Shown: positions 1 to 6,650 of the stretch, piece by piece
How positions within the stretch are numbered: position 1 is the stretch's first letter
Layout of the letters: each line of letters starts with the position of its first letter
Assembly: GCA_964405325.1 (NCBI GenBank)
Contig: CAYONM010000191.1
Coordinates: 1-7,231 of the forward strand
Direction: 5' to 3'
Length of the DNA: 7,231 nucleotides
From: CAYONM01 sp964405325
Lineage (GTDB): Bacteria; Planctomycetota; UBA11346
The notes under the pieces: generated by a model
Told to the model about the DNA's origin: nothing
Database searches by the model: none
Seen by the model: the letters and a program-made list of their open reading frames with translations, nothing else
Translations under genes and position numbers: made by a program

Positions 1-97
1 TACTGACAGCACGCTACGACTTTTCGCGACGATCCTCATGAGGGATCCAGGCTAGTGCTTTGACGCTTTGACTGAGCACGAGTGTACTCTATGCCAT

Positions 98-128
98 AAA
101 AATTCCCGGCGCCATAAGCGCCGGGAAT
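98..128 (-). terminator. Rho-independent terminator after glnA
   Basis: On the minus strand an 11-bp perfect GC-rich stem (arms 118-128 and 102-112) with a 5-nt loop is followed directly by five U residues (complement of A98-A102). It lies about 70 nt past the glnA stop codon and points the right way to end the amt-glnK-glnA transcript. Confidence 0.9.
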
Positions 129-171
129 CAGTGGGGATCGCAAGGTGTTCTGCTTGTGTGCCCCGAAAGAG

Positions 172-200
172 CTTGGCTCGTGCAACGAGCCGAGGTTTTT
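172..200 (+). terminator. Plus-strand terminator-like hairpin overlapping the glnA stop codon
   Basis: A 9-bp stem with one G-U pair (arms 172-180 and 186-194) and a 5-nt loop is followed by five T residues at 196-200, reading on the plus strand. The T-tract runs into the glnA stop codon (199-201). It could stop transcripts coming from a convergent gene left of the window, but no such gene is visible here, so its role is inferred from structure alone. Confidence 0.45.
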
Positions 201-1608
201 AGGCGTCGTAGTAGAGGTGGAACTCATACGGATTCGGCCGCATGGCGACCGGTACGATTTCCTCTTCTTTCTTGTAGTCGATGTAGGTTTCCAACAGATC
301 CATGGGGATCACGTCGCCGGCGGTCAGCCAGTCGCTGTCGGCTTCCAGCTCACCAATGGCCTCGTCCAAGGTCTTGCAGGTCGACGGGATGCCGGCCAGT
401 TCCTCGGGCGGCAAGTCGTAGATGTTCTTGTCCAGGCTCTGACCAGGATCGATCTGATTCTGAATACCGTCGACCATGGCCATCAGCATGGCACTGAAGG
501 CCAGATAGGGGCTGCCGGAGGAGTCGGGGCAGCGGAACTCGAAGCGGCGGGCCGCGTCGCTGTTCACGTGCGGGATGCGGATGGTGGCCGACCGGTTGGT
601 GGCGCTGTAGGCCAGGTTGACCGGAGCCTCGAAGCCCGGAATCAGGCGACGATAGCTGTTGACGGTCGGGTTGGTGATGGCCTGGATGCTGCGGCCATGC
701 TTCAGAATGCCACCAATGGCATACAGGGCGGTCTGGCTCATCTTGCCATAGCCGTCACCGGCAAACAGGTTGGTGCCTTCCTTCCAAATGGAGCTGTGGC
801 AGTGCATGCCGGAACCATTGTCGCCAAAAATCGGCTTGGGCATGAAGGTGGCAGTCTTGCCGTGCTGGAAGGCGGTGTTCTTGACCGCGTACTTCAGCTT
901 ATGGACCTGGTCGGCGGCAGAGATGATGGTACCGAACTTGGTGCCGATCTCGCACTGACCAGCGGTGCCCACCTCGTGGTGGTGCAGGTCGACGTGTACG
1001 CCCATGCGCATCAGATTGGTAACGATCTCGCAGCGGAGATCCATCAGGGTATCCGTCGGAGTGGCCGGGAAGTAGCCGCCCTTGTGCTTGATCTTGTGAC
1101 CCAGATTCAGGCCATCGTCCTCGGCAGCAGACCAGGGGCCTTCACCACTGATGACCTCATAGAAGGCCTGATTGGGATTGGAGGAGTAGCGGATGCCGTC
1201 AAACACGAAGAATTCGGGCTCGGGACCAAAGTAGACCATGTCGCCCAGACCCAGTTCCTTGACGTACTGCAAGGCCTTCCAGGCGATGGAACGGGGACAA
1301 CGCTCGTAGCGTTGGCCGGTGCGGGGCTCGAAGATGTCGACGAACATGCACAGGGTGGGACGATCGCGGAATGGATCGATGAAGGCCGTCGTCGCATCCG
1401 GAATGATCTGCATGTCGGACTTGTCAATGCTCTTCCAGCCGCGGATCGACGAGCCGTCGAAAGCAGCGCCATCTTCGAAGAAGTCTTCGTTCACGGCATG
1501 GGCAGGGAAGGTGAGATGCTGCAAGGTTCCGAACAGGTCGCCGAACATCAGGTCGACGAACTCGATCTTGTTGTCCTTCATCATTTGCAGAACGTTTTCA
1601 ACGGACAT
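199..1608 (-). CDS. glnA: Glutamine synthetase, type I (adenylylation-regulated)
   Basis: A 469-residue glutamine synthetase, close to the 468-469 usual for class I enzymes. It makes glutamine from glutamate, ammonia and ATP in the cytoplasm as a dodecamer. The N-terminal beta-grasp domain carries the FDGSS loop (50-54). The catalytic domain shows metal-binding Glu130 and Glu132 in GPEPEFF, Glu212 and Glu220, the ATP-site signature KPIFGDNGSGMHCH (258-271) with His269, Arg321, the Glu327 flap in PGFEAP, and Arg339 and Arg359. Tyr397 in NIYDLPPEE matches the tyrosine that GlnE adenylylates in enteric enzymes, so this is the I-beta, covalently controlled type. The start at 1608 is chosen because CGGAGA lies about 6 nt upstream and the family N-terminus begins there. 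The frame stays open 44 codons further, but that stretch has no family resemblance and spans a hairpin. Last gene of the amt-glnK-glnA cluster, 158 bp after glnK. Confidence 0.98.
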   Translation of the reverse strand: MSVENVLQMMKDNKIEFVDLMFGDLFGTLQHLTFPAHAVNEDFFEDGAAFDGSSIRGWKSIDKSDMQIIPDATTAFIDPFRDRPTLCMFVDIFEPRTGQRYERCPRSIAWKALQYVKELGLGDMVYFGPEPEFFVFDGIRYSSNPNQAFYEVISGEGPWSAAEDDGLNLGHKIKHKGGYFPATPTDTLMDLRCEIVTNLMRMGVHVDLHHHEVGTAGQCEIGTKFGTIISAADQVHKLKYAVKNTAFQHGKTATFMPKPIFGDNGSGMHCHSSIWKEGTNLFAGDGYGKMSQTALYAIGGILKHGRSIQAITNPTVNSYRRLIPGFEAPVNLAYSATNRSATIRIPHVNSDAARRFEFRCPDSSGSPYLAFSAMLMAMVDGIQNQIDPGQSLDKNIYDLPPEELAGIPSTCKTLDEAIGELEADSDWLTAGDVIPMDLLETYIDYKKEEEIVPVAMRPNPYEFHLYYDA

Positions 1609-1722
1609 ATGATTCTCCGAACACCGATGGTGTGATGGTGAGCTTGGACCGGTCGCCCAGCCGACTGGTCGATGAGAACTGGAGAAAAGCGGGGCATGGG
1701 CACCGCGAATAGTGGACAAATC

Positions 1723-1756
1723 TGCCGCCGAGGACCACAAGCGATCCTCGGCGGCA
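1723..1756 (-). promoter_or_regulatory. Intercistronic hairpin between glnK and glnA
   Basis: A perfect 12-bp GC-rich stem (arms 1723-1734 and 1745-1756) with a 10-nt loop begins 10 nt past the glnK stop. On the minus strand it is followed by AGATTTGTCC, not a real U-tract. It is therefore more likely a partial terminator, an RNA-processing site or a 3'-end stabiliser of the amt-glnK message than a full terminator. The structure is plain in the sequence; the role is inferred. Confidence 0.6.
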
Positions 1757-1766
1757 AGAGCGGTGA

Positions 1767-2114
1767 TCAGATGGCGTCAGAGCCGCGCTCGCCGGTCCGA
1801 ATGCGTACGCAGTCGATTAGGTCGAGCACGAAGATCTTACCGTCGCCGACCTTGCCGTCGTCGCCCGAGCGGCCGCCCTTGATGATGGCCTGGATGGTTG
1901 GCTCGACGAACTCTTCGTTCACGGCGATCTGGATCTTCACCTTCCGCAGGAGATTCACGGTGTATTCGTGGCCGCGGTAGATTTCGGTATGACCTTTCTG
2001 GCGGCCGAAGCCCTGCACATCGCTAACGGTCAAACGGACCACTTCGATTTCAGAAAGAGCCTCTTTCACCGCTTCCAGCTTGGATGGCTGAATGATGGCT
2101 TCGATCATTTTCAT
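1767..2114 (-). CDS. glnK: Nitrogen regulatory protein PII (GlnK/GlnB family)
   Basis: A 115-residue PII signal protein. PII trimers bind ATP/ADP and 2-oxoglutarate and report nitrogen and energy status. GlnK-type members plug the Amt channel, and others act on GlnE and NtrB. The T-loop is intact (GFGRQKGHTEIYRG, 35-48), with Tyr51 at the uridylylation position. The B-loop reads GRSGDDGKVGDGK (81-93): three residues (DDG, 85-87) more than the usual TGKIGDGK form, which accounts for a length of 115 rather than 112. The C-terminal RIRTGE (104-109) supplies the nucleotide-binding arginines. The start at 2114 has AAGGA about 8 nt upstream; an in-frame start at 2183 would add 23 residues unlike the family. 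It lies 212 bp after amt and 158 bp before glnA. Linkage to amt favours the name glnK over glnB, but sequence alone does not separate them. Confidence 0.93.
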   Translation of the reverse strand: MKMIEAIIQPSKLEAVKEALSEIEVVRLTVSDVQGFGRQKGHTEIYRGHEYTVNLLRKVKIQIAVNEEFVEPTIQAIIKGGRSGDDGKVGDGKIFVLDLIDCVRIRTGERGSDAI

Positions 2115-2267
2115 GGATGCTGTCCTTTCGTGGCTGGTCGCCAGGTTTGGGAACGGGTTTGCGCTCAGACGCGGCAGTATCAAGTAAGGTCTGGTCTGTC
2201 ATGCGTCAGTCCGCTCCCGGGCGGCACAGCGCGTGGTGGCGGGTGCGTGGTGGGAAGATCAATCCGG

Positions 2268-2317
2268 AAAAACGGCAGGCCGGGGACAGAGCCACCACAC
2301 AATCTCCACCCCCGGCC
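2268..2317 (-). terminator. Terminator-like hairpin between amt and glnK
   Basis: Just past the amt stop codon, an 8-bp all-GC inverted repeat (2310-2317 with 2278-2285) encloses a 24-nt loop. A run of five U residues (complement of A2268-A2272) follows five nt beyond the stem. The long loop and the gap before the U-tract make it a weak or partial terminator. It could lower read-through from amt into glnK. Confidence 0.35.
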
Positions 2318-2326
2318 CACCAGGCC

Positions 2327-3715
2327 CTAACGGACCTCCAGAGCGTGATAAGCAGGCATGCCATGTTCGCCGAGATCGAGACCCTCGTCCTCTTCCTCGG
2401 GCGAGACGCGCCAGCCGAAAATGGCCTTGACGATCAGGGCAGTGACCAGGGCGAAGACGAAGCAGGTAATGCCGTAGGCACCGATACCGATCACCTGGGC
2501 AACGATACCGCCGTCAGCCACCGCTGCGGCGAACAGAGTACCAATGATGCCGCAGACCAAGTGCACGGACAGGGCACCAACCGGATCGTCGATCTTCAGC
2601 TTGTCGAACATGATCACCGCAAAGAAGACCGCGATACCACAGACAATACCGATGATAACGGTTAGCGGCAGGGTGGTGTCCGGACCAGCAGTAATACCAA
2701 CCAGACCAGCCAGAATGCCGTTGAGGGCCATGGTCAGATCAGGCTTCTTGGTGATGATCCAGCTGGTGATGGCCGCCGTGACGCCACCAAAGCCGGCCGC
2801 GATGCTGGTGGTCGTGCAGACGTAGGCGATGTCGTCTGGGCTGGCGCTCAGGACAGAGCCACCATTGAAGCCGAACCAACCAAGCCACAGCAAGAAGACG
2901 CCGATGGTCGCCAGTGGCATGCTATGACCAACGATGGGCCTCACACTGCCATCAGCGGCGTACTTACCGGAGCGCGGACCCAGCACCAGGATGGCTGCCA
3001 AGCCGCCCCAGCCGCCAACCGAATGCACCAGCGTGGAACCAGCAAAGTCATAAAAGCCCAGGCCGGCGATCCAACCGCCACCCCAGTGCCAGCTGCCAAC
3101 GAAGGGGTACAGGATACCAACGTAAATAGTGGCGAAGATCAGGAAGGGCCCCAGTTTGATACGCTCGGCAACGCAACCAGAAATGATGGTCGCAGCTGTG
3201 GCGGCGAACATGCCCTGAAACAGAAAGTCGGCCCAGTAGGTGTAGTCACCATAGGCTTTGGTCGAAAGGCCAGCATAAGCTGCGACTGCCACCTCGGTGG
3301 CACCCTCAGCACCAGCTGCGGCCTTCATCGCTGCCCAGTCATGAATGCCAGGGCCTGCAAAACCCAAAACGCCGCCAATGATGTTGAAATCACCAGGGTA
3401 CATCAGGTTGAAACCGATCAGCAGATAGGTAATCAAGCCGATACAGACGATCATCACATTCTTGAACAGAATGTTGGTGGTGTTCTTGGCCCGCGTCAGG
3501 CCGGTTTCCAGAGTGGCAAAACCAAGGTGCATGATGAAGACCAAGGCCGCCGAGAGGACGATCCAGAGATTGTCAGTCCGGAAGGCGGCATCGGCCACCA
3601 TGTCGGCAACCTTTTCGAGCGATAACTCAACCGCTGCCTCCTCGGCAGCCCCCGGTATGGCAAATGCAAGCACCAGTAACAGTGCTCCAGTGAGTGGTGT
3701 AATGAGTCGCTTCAT
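2327..3715 (-). CDS. amt: Ammonium transporter, Amt/MEP/Rh family
   Basis: A 462-residue inner-membrane ammonium channel that works as a trimer. Residues 1-24 look like a signal peptide (MKR, a hydrophobic stretch, then PGAAEE), as in many bacterial Amt proteins, leaving about 11 membrane helices in 48-435. The family signature DFAGSTLVHSVGG (223-235) carries the first conserved pore histidine, His231, and the conserved aspartate, Asp223. The second pore histidine is His385 in SVHLVCG. Helix 1 carries LETGLTRAKN (69-78). The loop between about 105 and 160 is long and alanine-rich, which I see as a subfamily trait. The cytoplasmic tail SPEEEDEGLDLGEHG (438-452) matches the conserved regulatory C-terminus that couples subunits and lies near the GlnK contact. 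The start at 3715 has GAGG about 7 nt upstream; the 22-codon longer frame would bury the signal peptide. First gene of the cluster, behind a sigma-54-type promoter. Confidence 0.95.
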   Translation of the reverse strand: MKRLITPLTGALLLVLAFAIPGAAEEAAVELSLEKVADMVADAAFRTDNLWIVLSAALVFIMHLGFATLETGLTRAKNTTNILFKNVMIVCIGLITYLLIGFNLMYPGDFNIIGGVLGFAGPGIHDWAAMKAAAGAEGATEVAVAAYAGLSTKAYGDYTYWADFLFQGMFAATAATIISGCVAERIKLGPFLIFATIYVGILYPFVGSWHWGGGWIAGLGFYDFAGSTLVHSVGGWGGLAAILVLGPRSGKYAADGSVRPIVGHSMPLATIGVFLLWLGWFGFNGGSVLSASPDDIAYVCTTTSIAAGFGGVTAAITSWIITKKPDLTMALNGILAGLVGITAGPDTTLPLTVIIGIVCGIAVFFAVIMFDKLKIDDPVGALSVHLVCGIIGTLFAAAVADGGIVAQVIGIGAYGITCFVFALVTALIVKAIFGWRVSPEEEDEGLDLGEHGMPAYHALEVR

Positions 3716-3765
3716 GGCGGATCCTCGTGTTGGTGGAAAGTGGTGAAGGACGTGCCTACCTCTTG

Positions 3766-3780
3766 GCAAAGCCCGAGCCA
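3766..3780 (-). promoter_or_regulatory. Sigma-54 (RpoN) -24/-12 promoter upstream of amt
   Basis: On the minus strand the sequence reads TGGCTC-GGGCT-TTGC, against the consensus TGGCAC-N5-TTGC. The GG and GC dinucleotides have the required spacing and there is one mismatch. It lies about 50 bp before the amt start, giving an expected 5' leader of roughly 40 nt. Sigma-54 control with NtrC is well known for amt-glnK operons, so position and context support the match. Confidence 0.7.
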
Positions 3781-3852
3781 ATCCCGCCGGAAGTTCACAA
3801 GAACCTTACATCAAACGACTTAGATGATTTGCGATGGGAATAGCAGATACAG

Positions 3853-3909
3853 CGAACGATCAAATACTATCCGTACGACCATACTATATGCGCATGCGGC
3901 GATCGTTCG
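3853..3909. repeat. Inverted repeat CGAACGATC/GATCGTTCG flanking a 7-bp direct repeat
   Basis: CGAACGATC at 3853-3861 is repeated in inverted form as GATCGTTCG at 3901-3909. Between them ATACTAT occurs twice (3864-3870 and 3881-3887), and the palindrome ATGCGCAT lies at 3888-3895. The block is about 75-130 bp upstream of the sigma-54 element, a usual distance for an activator enhancer, but the arms do not match the NtrC consensus. A regulator-binding role is inferred only. Confidence 0.4.
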
Positions 3910-4139
3910 TCCATTTATTGCCCGGACTGCAACTCTGTCATTCCCACTGTCAAACAGCCCACCTGCCGATCCTCTGTCCAGACGGGGGCGTCCGGCCACC
4001 AGGTCCCTTGGTGACACACAGCTACGGAGCCGCCATCGCATCCCTTTGCCGCATCAAGACCTGCAGCCTAGCGTAGCGCCTCGCTTAGAGCCGCTGTGCG
4101 GCTGCACCTGCGTCGTTTCACTGTCGAGGAGCTTGCGCG

Positions 4140-5255
4140 ATGACGCAACGAACCCCCCCGTGGATGGCAGCTTTAATTGCCCTGCTCACCCTGTGTATGG
4201 TGATCGCCATGGGCTTCTGGCTGCACTTTTATGCCAAACAGAATCAGATGCTGAACGAATGGCATCTCAAGGATGCCGAACGCAAACGCGTGGAAGCCAG
4301 TCTGATTCCCATCCAAAACGACCTCACGCTGCTGGCCGACAGCATCACCATCGCTCAAGACCAGGTGACCAAAATCAACACGGTGATGAAGGACGAGCAG
4401 AGCTCCGTCCAGAGCCTGCTGGTGCAGAGCGACAAACACCTGGCCAACATCTCCTCCTCCATCGGGAAGGTGAAGGCCGAACGCCGCGAGCTGCTCCAGA
4501 AGCTGGAGGAAACCCGTCAGGAATGGGCCCGCGAAGAAGATCTGCAGCTGTCCAACGCCGCCGACCACGAAAATTCCCTCGGTGACCTGCTGCTGAAAGT
4601 CAAAGAGATGCAGCGGGAGCTGGAGCTGGAACAGAAGAATGCCCGTCTGGTCGAAAACGACCTGCAGCGCGAAATCGAGCGCCTGGAGCGCCGCGTGCAG
4701 GAACTGATGAACCAGAAGGAGATCGATCAGAGCCTGCTCCGGAAGGACGGCAGTATCGTCGCCGCCCGTACCGACCTGGGTTTCGTGGTCATCGACCTGG
4801 GCTGGCAGAACAACCTGCGTCCCGGCACGCGCTTCGATGTCTTCACCACCCGTGCCGGATCGCAGGTCGTAAAAGGCACCATCGAGGTCACCGAAGTCGA
4901 CGACCGCATTGCACACGGCCGCATTGTCGAGGTCCTCGACGACAAGGATCCGATCATCGATGGCGACCAGTTGCACAACCCCATCTACGATCCCGACCAG
5001 ACCAAGGTCTTCGTGATCAAGGGTGTGTTCCATGAATTCAGCCCCGAAGAGTTGGCCCGCTTCATTCGTGACGCCGGCGGCATCGTCGACAACAATATGA
5101 GCAGCCGCACCCACTTTTTGGTCGCTGGCGACAATTCCGACGAAGCCGTGCGCCAGGCGAGCGACTATGGCGTGGTCATCCTGTCGGAACGGAAACTGAT
5201 CGAATTCGTGCGCATGCCCCATCAGCGCGGCAACGAGGAGGGCTACCAGGAATGA
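4140..5255 (+). CDS. Membrane-anchored coiled-coil protein with C-terminal BRCT-like domain (paralogue 1)
   Basis: A 371-residue protein I cannot assign to a named family. It starts with a short polar stretch and one hydrophobic segment (about 9-29), with no signal-peptidase site apparent, so it is likely a membrane anchor. Residues 43-200 are rich in Glu, Lys, Gln and Arg with Leu heptads, a long coiled coil. Residues 204-284 form a beta-rich module with VVIDLG (216-221), PGTRFDVF (228-235), a central KG and a final GDQLHNPIYD (275-284). Residues 288-358 read as a BRCT domain of the LigA type: FVIKGVF, DAGGIV with its Gly pair (311-316), RTHFLVAGD (323-331), then YGVVILSERKLIEFV (343-357). 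The start has AGGAG 8-9 nt upstream. It overlaps the next gene by 4 bp (ATGA), so the two are co-transcribed and probably translationally coupled. The BRCT call is by eye and needs a profile search. Function unknown; scaffold or envelope tethering is a guess. Confidence 0.88.
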   Translation: MTQRTPPWMAALIALLTLCMVIAMGFWLHFYAKQNQMLNEWHLKDAERKRVEASLIPIQNDLTLLADSITIAQDQVTKINTVMKDEQSSVQSLLVQSDKHLANISSSIGKVKAERRELLQKLEETRQEWAREEDLQLSNAADHENSLGDLLLKVKEMQRELELEQKNARLVENDLQREIERLERRVQELMNQKEIDQSLLRKDGSIVAARTDLGFVVIDLGWQNNLRPGTRFDVFTTRAGSQVVKGTIEVTEVDDRIAHGRIVEVLDDKDPIIDGDQLHNPIYDPDQTKVFVIKGVFHEFSPEELARFIRDAGGIVDNNMSSRTHFLVAGDNSDEAVRQASDYGVVILSERKLIEFVRMPHQRGNEEGYQE

Positions 5256-6454
5256 ACCAACACGCCAATGCCACGCGCACCGGCAATTCCAATGCCATGC
5301 TGGTCATGATCATGCTGTTGGTGATCACCGCTGCGTTCGCCTTCCTGGCCTACAACGCCCAGAAGAACACCATAGAGATCGCCAAGGGCCAACGCGGCGG
5401 TGCCCTGCAAATCAGCCCGGAAAACAGCCTGGAAAGCCTGCACGAGACCATCGAGAGCAAGCAACAGGAACGTAACAAGCTCCTGGTCAAGCAACGCGAA
5501 CTGCGCGACCGCCTGCGTAGGGTTGAACTGATCCTGGCCGGCTTGGGCCTGTATCGCAACGAGAGCGGCTGGACCCACGACGATACTCAGGCCATACGCA
5601 CCCGCTGGACCTCGACTCGCGAAACCATTGAGGCCCAACGCGAGATCCTCGATCTGTGGGATCGGTACTATGCCGACGCCAGCGGCACCAAATTCGCTCG
5701 GCTACGCGAAACCATCCGTGAAGGCGAAGACTACAAAGAGAATATCCAGCGTCTGATCGGTGACGAAGAAGACTCCTTCAATAGCAAACGCGATCGCCTG
5801 ATCGCGGAACAGGACCATCTCCGCGAGCAGATGGAAGCCCTGTCCAAAGACCATCGCACCACCTATGCCGAGTTGTCCATCAAGAAAAACAAACTGGAAC
5901 GCCAGATCCGCGATCTGCTGGAACTCGAACTGGAGTGGCTCGAATACCTGGAGCCCGATGGCGAGGTTCTCGAACTGGTTCGCAACGGCGAATACGTGAT
6001 CATCAACCTGGGCAGCAGCGACCAGCTCAGCCCTGGCATGCGCTTCGAAATCTTCACCTGGGAAAAGGGCCAGCATGTCACCAAGGGCTTGTGCGAGGTG
6101 ATCGACGTCGGTTCGTCGGTAACCACCTGCCGCATCATCGCCGACTACACCGACGAGAGGCATCCCGTCGTCCGTGGCGACAAGGTCGGCAACCCGGTCT
6201 ACGATCGCACCCGTTCGCACACCTTTGTCCTCGCCGGCGAATTTCAGAGCTTCAATCGCAGCGACCTGGCGAAATTCATCGAACGCATGGGCGGCATGGT
6301 CCGCGACACGCTCGGCCCTTCGGTCGATTATCTGGTCGCCGGCGATCGCTCCGAAGCACAACAAGATGCCGCGCGCGAATATCGCGTCGTCGCCATGACC
6401 GAAGACCAGCTGATCCACTTCCTGGAAACCACCTTCAAGCCGGAAGTCGAATAA
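5252..6454 (+). CDS. Membrane-anchored coiled-coil protein with C-terminal BRCT-like domain (paralogue 2)
   Basis: A 400-residue paralogue of the preceding protein with the same domain order. A hydrophobic anchor lies at about 15-34. Coiled-coil stretches occur near 56-95 and 150-230, separated by a less regular part (about 96-148) containing Trp107, Trp119 and Trp136. The beta-rich module spans 235-318 with YVIINLG (248-254), PGMRFEIF (261-268), KG (278-279) and GDKVGNPVYD (309-318). The BRCT-like domain spans about 323-393: TFVLAGEF, RMGGMV (345-350), VDYLVAGD (358-365), EDQLIHFLE. From the beta-rich module onward the pair looks about one-third identical by eye; the coiled coils have diverged. 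The start at 5252 overlaps the previous stop codon, with AGGA just upstream and GAGGAGGG further back. A strong terminator follows 22 nt after the stop. A hetero-oligomer of the two proteins is plausible from paired coiled coils and coupling, but is inference. Confidence 0.88.
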   Translation: MNQHANATRTGNSNAMLVMIMLLVITAAFAFLAYNAQKNTIEIAKGQRGGALQISPENSLESLHETIESKQQERNKLLVKQRELRDRLRRVELILAGLGLYRNESGWTHDDTQAIRTRWTSTRETIEAQREILDLWDRYYADASGTKFARLRETIREGEDYKENIQRLIGDEEDSFNSKRDRLIAEQDHLREQMEALSKDHRTTYAELSIKKNKLERQIRDLLELELEWLEYLEPDGEVLELVRNGEYVIINLGSSDQLSPGMRFEIFTWEKGQHVTKGLCEVIDVGSSVTTCRIIADYTDERHPVVRGDKVGNPVYDRTRSHTFVLAGEFQSFNRSDLAKFIERMGGMVRDTLGPSVDYLVAGDRSEAQQDAAREYRVVAMTEDQLIHFLETTFKPEVE

Positions 6455-6475
6455 CTCCTATCGCATCCCCCCCCT

Positions 6476-6512
6476 AAAAAATCCCCAGGCCCGTGGCCTG
6501 GGGATTTTTTTT
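6476..6512 (+). terminator. Rho-independent terminator after the BRCT-protein pair
   Basis: An 11-bp perfect stem (arms 6481-6491 and 6495-6505) with a 3-nt loop is followed by a run of eight T residues (6505-6512). Five A residues before the stem can pair with the T-tract, so it may also work on the other strand. It closes the operon 22 nt after the stop codon. Confidence 0.93.
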
Positions 6513-6650
6513 GCTCTTCAGGGTTTACACCTGCGCGAGCTGGTCGGTCTGATCCATGCCGGGCCCTTTCGGATTCGAAAAAGCCAAGCACCAGACCTCC
6601 TGCACTGGTCCCGTGCCCAACAACACAACGCCCGCGCCCTGCTGCTCCCC

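Larger units (their letters stand above)
3716..4139. other. Divergent intergenic region between amt and the BRCT-protein operon
   Basis: These 424 bp separate the starts of two divergent operons and hold no gene I can support. Near amt is the sigma-54-like element at 3766-3780. The segment 3840-3930 is more A+T-rich and carries a 9-bp inverted repeat and a 7-bp direct repeat. Small hairpins occur at 3997-4013 (7 bp with one G-U pair, 3-nt loop) and 4089-4103 (AGCCGC-TGT-GCGGCT). The rightward gene has a good ribosome-binding site, AGGAG, 8-9 nt before 4140, but I see no convincing sigma-70 -35/-10 pair for it. Short open frames here are not coding-like. Confidence 0.7.

Noticed and set aside
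57..72. Tandem 8-bp repeat GCTTTGAC, twice
   Set aside because: Two copies of a short unit are too little to call a functional repeat, and nothing nearby gives it a role.
145..1635. A 496-codon plus-strand open frame opposite glnA
   Set aside because: It is the antisense shadow of glnA: high G+C codon bias keeps that frame open. The minus strand carries every catalytic motif of glutamine synthetase.
1609..1722. Search for a sigma-54 or sigma-70 promoter directly before glnA
   Set aside because: Only partial matches with wrong spacing or missing key bases were found.
4103..4108. TGCACC, a possible NtrC half-site
   Set aside because: The partner GGTGCA is absent at the required spacing, and the site is over 300 bp from the sigma-54 element.
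3824..4585. A 253-codon plus-strand frame across the intergenic region into the first BRCT-like gene
   Set aside because: Its translation is Arg/Pro-rich and low in structure, and it runs out of frame through a well-supported gene.
4173..5222. A 349-codon minus-strand open frame opposite the first BRCT-like protein
   Set aside because: Antisense shadow; the plus strand has a ribosome-binding site, an anchor, heptads and domains shared with its paralogue.
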